Origin: Puccinia triticina
Lineage: Eukaryota > Basidiomycota > Pucciniomycetes > Pucciniales > Pucciniaceae
Direction: 5' to 3'
DNA: 64,000 nucleotides
Assembly (NCBI RefSeq): GCF_026914185.1
Contig: NC_070558.1
Span: forward strand, 372,001-436,000
How positions within the stretch are numbered: position 1 is the stretch's first letter; each line of letters opens with the position of its first letter. Both the position numbers and the translations under genes were made by a program. Shown one piece after another: positions 57,192 through 64,000 of the stretch. The notes under the pieces were generated by a model. It made no database searches. It was not told where the DNA came from and was given only the letters and a program-made list of their open reading frames with translations.

Positions 57192-57667
57192 CAACACTGG
57201 GTCGCTACGCTAACCATAGCGGTTAGCGTAGCGTAGCGCAGCGCAAATGCGCTATTTTTTAGCGTAGCGTTAGCGCAATTGCACGCATATGCGCTAACTC
57301 TACGCGCACGCGGTGCGCAGCTATTTTAGCTGATAGCGTAGCGTTAGCGCAGATGCGCGCAATTGCGCTAACGCTAAACATGTAGGGCGCAAAAGAGCGC
57401 GCGCTACGCTGCGCTACAGCGCCTTTAGCGGGAAAAAAGGGCTTTTTTTCCGCTAAAAGCGCTGTAGCGCAGCGCAGCGCAGCGTAGCGACTGTAGCGGC
57501 GCGCTAACGCTAACAAAGAATTGGCGCGCTGTTAGCGCCGCTGAAAATTAGCGCAGCATAGCGGCGCTAACAGCGCGCTAACGCTATGCAAGATAGATGG
57601 GCGCTTTTTGCCGCTACGCTAACGCGTAGCGCTGAAATAGCGTAGCGTAGCGTAGCGACCCAGTGTT
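57192..57667. mobile_element. GC-rich hAT-type MITE made of TAGCG-like subrepeats
   Basis: 476 bp flanked by a perfect 8-bp target duplication GCTAGCAC (57184-57191 and 57668-57675). Ends are AACACTGGGTCGCTACGCTA and its complement. The inside consists almost only of GCGTAGCG, GCGCTAACG and related words in both orientations, so it can fold on itself many times and is far richer in GC than its surroundings. An 8-bp duplication fits the hAT superfamily. No transposase is encoded; the 85-codon frame inside is composition only. It lies 172 bp upstream of the gene C start codon. Confidence 0.85.
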
Positions 57668-57675
57668 GCTAGCAC

Positions 57676-59004
57676 AGTAAAATGTTTCACACTTATGTGC
57701 TTTTGACCTGACAAGGTAGCCAAGCCTTTTGTCCATGAGACAATCACAAAATTATATTGACAATACACAAAACTTGGTTCATCTATCTGACCAAATGTGA
57801 GTTTACTTAATATATTATGACCTTGACCTTGCAAGTTGCAGCTATGTATTCCCTTATGATAGCAAATTAACACAGTATTGGTGTTTTTTTTTTTTGCAGG
57901 GATACTTTGAAAATTTGACTGTATTCCCCAAAGCATTTGGGCCAAGAAGTTTCTTCCCATGTGACTGTTGAAAAGTTGACCTCAGAGAAACAAATCTCAG
58001 ATATATGCAATCTGAAGTTTACTACAAATACATATGTCCTTGACCTCCTTGAGACAATTTGTAAAGTTAGAGCAGTAAATTGACTTGGGCAGACTGTTTT
58101 TCAAGGTTTCATCAGTTTAACTTTTGACTTTCAGCCAGACCTTGGAAAGTATGAGGTTAACTTGTATGCATGTACATAAGTAATCCACAGCGACTCGAAC
58201 AAACTGCTACGTACTGGTAGTAAAATCCGGCAAGCTTTATCCACCTTGTCTCGGCCCTTGCTTTTCCTCAAAGGTTGTACAAAAAATGGAGGACTTCCCA
58301 TCAATCTACAAACCCCTTCCAGACCCAGATCTGAAGCAAAGTTTGCAGGGAAAATCTAGACTTTGGGGCTCTGGGAGCCTCCCAGATCCCTCCTAGAGTG
58401 CGACGGGAAGTGGATGACTTGCCTTCGGATCTGCATCCTTCCCAGATTTCAATTTACACACCCCAATTCTTATTTTTGGCAAAAATGAATGTGTACTCCA
58501 AAATTACTCTCGCCAAAGCCTAAAGGTCATTGAGACAATCGAGCCATGGCCTCGACAAGTGACACAACTGAAACCTATCTGTTTTTGGAGTTGGCGCAGC
58601 AAACAGACCCCGCCAAGTACCGTACATACATATGTAGTAGGCATGTCCTCCGCAACGACTCGGAAAAACTAGTGCAGTATGTAGTCTCTCACATTGTGCA
58701 TTAACTACGGCATTTCGATGGGACAATGTTTGCCCTAATCGAATAGGATTCGTCGACTGTGGGTGTGTACCATCAGCAGTAACCAATCTGCCGACCAAGC
58801 CGGTTCGGCCGGTGACTCGGCAGGTGATATCCGGCAAGATCTGTACATTTCTGCGCGTTTGCAGCCCCGGCACGCAGCTGCTCGGACCACTATGTCCGGT
58901 CGTAGCGGAAGTGCTGAATTCTGGACTGTCTCAAGAAAAGATACCTGAGTATTTTTGGTATGAGTAGGGTCTCAAGACGACCAACAAAAAGAGAGGGAAC
59001 AGGG
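57676..59004. other. Spacer between gene C promoter and DIS3 3' end
   Basis: About 1.3 kb. 58260-58490 holds a copy, in part inverted, of the dispersed repeat seen near 38535-38600. 58520-58990 is the 3' flank of DIS3 that was duplicated to about 48500-48990. The frames present (for example 58520-58873 minus) have no family resemblance. Confidence 0.45.
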
Positions 59005-62000
59005 TTAAAGATTAGAAGAATTGATTGGTTTCAGGAGGACCATTTTGACTCTCCCGCGCTGAGTGGAGCGATCCTGTTCGGTCGAGATACCGACAGAGAC
59101 TTTATCGAAGATACCAATCTTCACCAGACCGCCATCAGTCTGTTCGCGGACGGACGCCGATTTAGATGATGATCCGGTCTGCCGACTCACGCCGATCTCG
59201 TACCGCTCGCCATCGTACTCTTGGTCTTCCTTGAACTTGATCAAGCCTTCCAAGCCATACCTGCAATCCAGACAGAGAGAAAGAATATATCAGAAATTGT
59301 TATGGTTATGTTGATTGTAGTGGGGATTGGAGGAAAGGATGATGCTGCTTACTCAGAGACAAATACCGCCAGTCCGTTTCTGAACGTCCGAATGACGAAC
59401 GCCTCAGCAGTGACGTAAGCTGCCGGAGAGGGCTCAGTGCCAGGGATTGATCGTGGGATAGAAGAAGGCGATTTTTGCTGTAGTGTTTGCTGTTTGGCTT
59501 TGATAGCAATGGCAACGTAGAATTCAACACTTGCTCGCCCAGCTTTCTGGGCCGCGTTGTGCCGCTTGTTGATGTTGGTCATGATCTTCTCGACAAACGC
59601 CTTGGAGTTCATCGATGTTGGTAGCGGGCCATCAGTGATGGCTGCGTGGAGCTGTCGATGAACTAACACGTCTGCATATCGTCGGATCTATAAAAAAAAC
59701 TGTTTCAGCATTCAAACATTGAGATATTGTTCAAGTTTATTTTTAGAAAAAGAAACACATGGGGAGACGAACTGGACTTGTGAAGTGAGTGTAAATTTCA
59801 CTAGCCAGACCGTAATGACCGAAAGTATCTTTAGAGACCGAGCCTGAGCCAAAGTACTCCGCAGGTAACATACAACGGGTAGCCATAATTCTAACCAGCG
59901 TATTGAAGGCAGGAATTTTTGGATCCTGCAAGAAAAAAAAACCAAAACAAGTCATCGAGATAAAGGCAGTCAGTGCTTTCTTGCTCAGATAGAATTCTGT
60001 GTTATGTATAGAGGGGAAGCCGGACAACTGACAATACATTTGTCTAATGAACTCGCCAAGCTAGCTGAGCTTGAGACGTCGAGCTCCAATCCACGTCGCT
60101 TGAGTAGAACGTCTTGTAGAACTTCAAAGTTAGTCTTCGGCGGCGGGTTGTGACGTCTATAAACCCCCAAAGAGAGTACATGATTTTAAGAAGCGAGTTG
60201 AGCATAGGAGGAAGGATGTGATTACCTTAAGACAGCGGTCTGAGGGAAAGATTCATAGATCCGTCTGGCGACGCTAATGTTGGCGAGCAGCATAAACTCC
60301 TCTACCAAGCTATTTGTTTCCCTGGATTCTTTCTGCTCGACATCAACCGGATCGCTGGACTCTGAGGAGCTCATGTGGATCTTGATTTCCGGGGAGGCCA
60401 AGTTGAGTGCGCCGTTGTCCATCCGGGCCTTCTTAAGCTGAATGGCCAACTTATTGAGCAGCCGGATCGACTCCGAGATCTCGTCCTTCAAGCTGCTGTC
60501 ATCCTTCCGGATCTGTGCGGCCTCATAGGTGAACGCCGCCTTGGATTTGATCACCGACTTCGTAAACCGAACCGCCTCGATCTTGCTGTCCTCCTCGCGC
60601 AGCTCCCAGATCACCGAAAACGCTAATCGCTCAACATCCGGCCTCAATGAACACAGGTTGGTCCCTAAGAGCGACGGAAGCATGTCGATCCGTTTGTCGA
60701 CCAGATATACTGTCGTACCTCTTGAAGCTGCTTCAACATCCATCGGCGTATCAGGCAAAACGAAATGAGATACGTCGGCAATATCTGTTTAAGGAAGAGA
60801 GCCGGGGTGAGCTAAGCTTCAAGGAGTTATTCTCTAGAAGTAGGTTTGCACAAAAAAAGAAAACATGAAGCTTGACCCACGAACGCCGACTTCAATGTTA
60901 CCATTGGCTAGTCTCTTTGCGTGCAAAGCATCATCAATATCTTGACAGCCAGGCGGGTCGATACTACAGACCATCAGATCCCTGAAATCCTCGCGATTAT
61001 TCCACAAGGGACTCGAGGAGGATTTCTCAGGTACGACCCACTTGTCGCCAGCGGCGGGTAGACAGTCCAAGATGGCCTTTCCAAAGGGGCGATATGGGAT
61101 ATCATGCTCGAGCAAGAGACTCTCCTGTTCGGTGTCCTTGGACTCGACGATGCCGAGGGCTCTGACGAAGTGGCCCTCGGGGTACCTCGAGCTAGGCTCC
61201 CAGCGATCGATGGAGACGAGGATTTTTTGGTTGGCCAGGGTGGATGCCTGTCTGGTCCGGATCCGGATCTTGGGCACCGAGCGGGAGAGGGGCATGGCGA
61301 AGACCGCATGGGCCGAGAGACTCGATTGGAGGGCTGAGATCGGGATCGAGGCCCGGTCGATGTGACAGACGTATGGCCTCCAGTTCCGCTTGATCACCCC
61401 GACCACTCTGCCCGTCGGCTGGCTGTTGGTCCCTGGGCCAGCCTTCTTGACCGTCTTGGAGATCGTCCTCGATTCCTTCTGTTCAGCTTCTTCTTCTAGC
61501 GAGGAGCCCGCCGATTCTGGGTCCGGATCCTCTGCCGGACCCGCCGCATCCTGCTCGACTACGACATCGTCAGTTGAGGATTTCCATTCCTCTCGGGGCA
61601 GGAGCTCGACTGCCACCACATCGCCATCGATCGCTCGGTTCATCGACTCTCGCCCGATCAAGAGCAGCGGCTTATCGAAAGCATCGTGGAAGATTGAGCC
61701 TTCGAGGTAGTTGTACGGGTTGGGTCGGAAGGTACCCTGGAAAAGATGACCTGATTGGATTCCGCTCTGTAGTTGACCTAACGGGAGATACTCCTGATAG
61801 AAATTGGATTTAGTTTTCTCCTTCTGGGCATTGTTCGGGTCATCTGATTCGAATGCTGAGCCAGTACTAGCAACCAGATCGAGGAGGAGCTGGGCTGATT
61901 CCTGTGCCATATGCTCGACATACTGCTTGGTGGTCGAGGCCAGGATGTGCTGCTGATTGGCTTTGTCGAAATTGGCCCGATCGTCGGTGAGCAGGACAAC

Positions 62001-62687
62001 ATCGATCTTGTGGGCAGCGAGGTGGGCCTTGTACCAGGTGCAGACCTCGCGGATGGCACGGTCGTTGCGGTCGTTGATCGACTCCTCCGGCTCGCGTCGG
62101 ACGTGGGTATCGAATCGGCTCTCGTTCCAAAAGACCCATCCCCGGATGAACCTGCCGGTGGGATCGGTCTCGTTGATGAGGCTCTTGAGCCGGTTGAAGA
62201 TCGGCAGGGAGCGGTGCCGGACCTCGTCGAGGACGGTCTGGGGGACGATGAGGTCGGTGCCAAAGCTGGCGGCTTCGAGCAAGTCGATCTGCCTGAGGAC
62301 GACGTTGGTGTCGAGGACGAGGTAGTGTTTGTTGGTGAATTTGCGATGGCCGGTCCGTGCGCTCTGGCTCAGCAGGAGTACTTTCCTTCGTTTCTTGGTG
62401 CTCTCTGTCTCCTCGATCTCCATCCGGTCGGCCTGGCCAGCGCTGTCTTGAGGGTGGCGGTGTCCATGGCCGAGTTCGATAGCCGAGAGTATCCGTTGGC
62501 AGTCTGCACAGTGGCTCGAGCCGCACGGGATATCGTTGCGGAGGTAGTGTTCCCTGCACAGCTTCTGTACTTTCCCGCGGTTGGTCTTCCTGAGGTACTG
62601 CTTCTGGGTCACTGCCTCTGCGCCATAGTGTTCGGCTGCGTTCTTGGCGAGGTTGAGGATGGTGATTGGCGGGTGAGGGTGGACCAT
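59005..62687 (-). CDS. DIS3: Exosome exonuclease/endonuclease DIS3 (RRP44)
   Basis: Catalytic subunit of the RNA exosome with 3'-5' exonuclease (RNB) and endonuclease (PIN) activities. Exon 1 (62687-60881) carries the N-terminal Cys motif ([19 protein letters not shown]), the PIN domain ([40 protein letters not shown]), cold-shock regions and the start of RNB with its metal-binding acids ([15 protein letters not shown]). Exon 2 starts at 60784 (HIADVSHFV, joined through a split His codon) with [19 protein letters not shown]. Smaller exons add [43 protein letters not shown] joined to [14 protein letters not shown], and the S1 part ending at 59005. The start at 62687 (MVHPHPP) is preferred; an in-frame Met at 62828 would add 47 residues unlike the family. 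All catalytic residues seen are present. Confidence 0.93.
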
Positions 62688-62934
62688 CTCGAAGCGTTGC
62701 TGGTGGGTGGTGCTGGTCTGAGACGGGCCTCCACTGCTGCCGCTGTGCAATCCCAGGCAGAGGGATATCCGCCAAACTGCATACAGAACCCCACATGGAG
62801 ATGTGCAACTTTTTTCAGATTTATACATCCTTCATGGAGAGGAGAGACTATAGCTACTACAACTGGAGAAAAAAAATACACACACACAGCAGACTGTATA
62901 TTCAATCTATATCTCATCAAACCAGAAACAAGCA
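62688..62934. promoter_or_regulatory. DIS3: 5' region of DIS3
   Basis: About 250 bp between the chosen start codon and the (AAAAG)n tract. It should hold the core promoter and 5' leader on the minus strand. No clear TATA box is seen. Confidence 0.35.
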
Positions 62935-63168
62935 GAAAAGAAAAGAAAAGAAAAGAAAAGAAAAGAAAAGAAAAGAAAAGAAAAGAAAAGAAAAGAAAAG
63001 AAAAGAAAAGAAAAGAAAAGAAAAGAAAAGAAAAGAAAAGAAAAGAAAAGAAAAGAAAAGAAAAGAAAAGAAAAGAAAAGAAAAGAAAAGAAAAGAAAAG
63101 AAAAGAAAAGAAAAGAAAAGAAAAGAAAAGAAAAGAAAAGAAAAGAAAAGAAAAGAAAAGAAAAGAAA
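62935..63168. repeat. (AAAAG)n pentanucleotide microsatellite
   Basis: About 47 perfect or nearly perfect tandem AAAAG units, all purine on the plus strand. It lies upstream of DIS3 and just beyond the stop codon of the next gene. The long open frames through it (Lys/Arg/Glu on plus, Phe/Leu/Ser on minus) are produced by the repeat and are not genes. Confidence 0.97.
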
Positions 63169-63203
63169 ACGGGTTGAGGGTTACATAGAGAGATGAACGC
63201 TTC

Positions 63204-64000
63204 TTATTCAAGGCTACGCTTCTGCAAGATGTGCAATACTTCCCGGTGGTCGTTGAGCCATTCGGGGAACGTCTTCATCCCATCATCAGCCGATTGAGGG
63301 TACGTCGACTTGGCATTACTCTTGGTCGGAGTCGTGCTCGTGTCTTCGGCTGGAGAGCTTGCCAGTTGGCGTTCCAGTAACCAGTTCGAAAACGCGATCA
63401 ACGAGCCATACCTTCAACAGCCCCAGTCATCAGCTGGAAGACTAATAGAAACGCAGGGTGTGTTGGCTAACTGACCGATATAGGTAATTGGTGGCTGCTG
63501 TAAGGATCTTGCGTTGTTTCTCACTGCCAGGCTCGGCAGCCTCGGCTCTAAGCTTGAAGTCATAGACTGCCTTCCGTCTGAAGAGGAGGGAAGACGGGTT
63601 TTGTTCTTCATCAATCCCCGTGACTCTCCAGCCCTTGAGACTACTAAGCGATACTCACAGGTTTTGAACCGAATCCATCGCACTGAAGTGTCATTGATCG
63701 AGCAAAGAGTGTTGGATGCATCAGCTTCCAGTCCTCCTTTTTGTCGCAAGATTTCTGACAGGCTGAAGAAAAAAGATGCGAACTCACTCGATTGCCCGAT
63801 CTGTCAACTTTTTCGCTAAGCGGCCGTACGGAAGGACGCTGATCAAGCTCAAGATGATTTTATATTCGCCTGAATTTCCGATCATCAAGATCAGCTGATC
63901 AAGGTGATTCTCAAAACTACCGTAATGATGAAAATGTATATGGTTCACTGACCTTCCAGGTATGGGTTCACCTGCGGAACATCCCACGTGTCCCCACCAA
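63204..64000 (-). CDS. 3' part of an unrecognised multi-exon gene running off the right edge
   Basis: Minus-strand exons with good splice sites join in frame. A start of exon at the window edge reads GDTWDVPQVNPYLE, then come SVLPYGRLAKKLTDRAIE (ending about 63787 with GTGAGT), LSEILRQKGGLEAD...VRWIRFKT (about 63765-63660), WRVTGIDEEQNPSSLLFRRK and YDFKLRAEAAEPGSEK (about 63645-63475), and the last exon (about 63405-63204) FSNWLLERQLASSP...HILQKRSLE with the stop at 63204. At least 200 residues are in the window. I do not recognise the family; composition and exon joins look like a real, conserved gene. Its stop is about 35 bp from the AAAAG tract. Confidence 0.6.

Noticed and set aside
57259..57516. 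85-codon Ala/Arg-rich frame
   Set aside because: Composition effect of the TAGCG-type words in the GC-rich MITE.
61867..62808. 313-codon Pro/Arg-rich minus frame
   Set aside because: Out-of-frame shadow of DIS3 exon 1.
62609..63211. Long open frames (up to 425 codons) through 62.6-63.2 kb on both strands
   Set aside because: They are made by the (AAAAG)n tract and by antisense reading of the first DIS3 exon.

Overview
This window is nuclear DNA of a filamentous basidiomycete, most likely a rust fungus (Pucciniales, Puccinia-like). The genes are split by many short introns of about 50-110 bp with fungal GT-AG sites. The proteins are fungal: RPB3, DIS3/RRP44, GH3 beta-glucosidases, a LON-RING protein and a dynamin relative. 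There is also a many-exon family of small secreted proteins, and islands of genes are separated by nested transposons. Nothing here is bacterial; the species is an inference from gene content.

Layout. 0.6-2.2 kb: RPB3 (minus). 2.8-6.2 and 7.4-10.9 kb: two tandem GH3 beta-glucosidase genes (plus) with the same ten-exon structure. 13-14.9 kb: an F-box protein (plus). 15-32 kb: a repeat island. It holds a complete Ty3/Gypsy-type LTR retrotransposon (19162-27649, minus) inserted exactly in the centre of one member of an array of about 46-bp palindromes, plus a TA-flanked foldback element, a 10-bp minisatellite and older repeat debris. 33.4-37.1 kb: a dynamin-like gene whose GTPase motifs are lost. 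37.4-37.9 kb: a four-exon metallothionein (minus). 41.7-43.4 kb: a LON-RING protein (plus). 44.0-45.6 kb: a ten-exon MAT2B-like reductase (minus).

46-60 kb is a segmental duplication. A block made of [secreted-protein gene + 3' part of DIS3] occurs twice in the same order and strand: 46.1-50.3 kb (intact secreted gene, decayed DIS3 tail) and 55.3-62.7 kb (shortened secreted gene, intact DIS3). Between them lie a fragment of the LON gene, a 440-bp near-perfect inverted duplication of the last exon of a third family member, and a decayed ketopantoate reductase. A GC-rich hAT-type MITE (57192-57667, 8-bp target duplication) sits just upstream of the second secreted gene. An (AAAAG)n tract of about 230 bp lies upstream of DIS3. 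The window ends in a minus-strand gene that runs off the edge.

The housekeeping genes (RPB3, DIS3, MAT2B-like, LON-RING) are not functionally linked. The accessory content is secreted glycosidases, a secreted-protein family, transposons and a long inverted repeat made from a family exon. The most unusual points are that inverted repeat (a possible hairpin-RNA source), the retrotransposon carrying mature-tRNA-derived sequence beyond its primer site, a tRNA-like insertion in its protease, losses of RT and integrase catalytic residues in a copy whose LTRs are still about 98-99% identical, and the palindrome array used as its insertion site. All gene models were read by eye from splice signals and family conservation, so exon ends may be off by a few bases.
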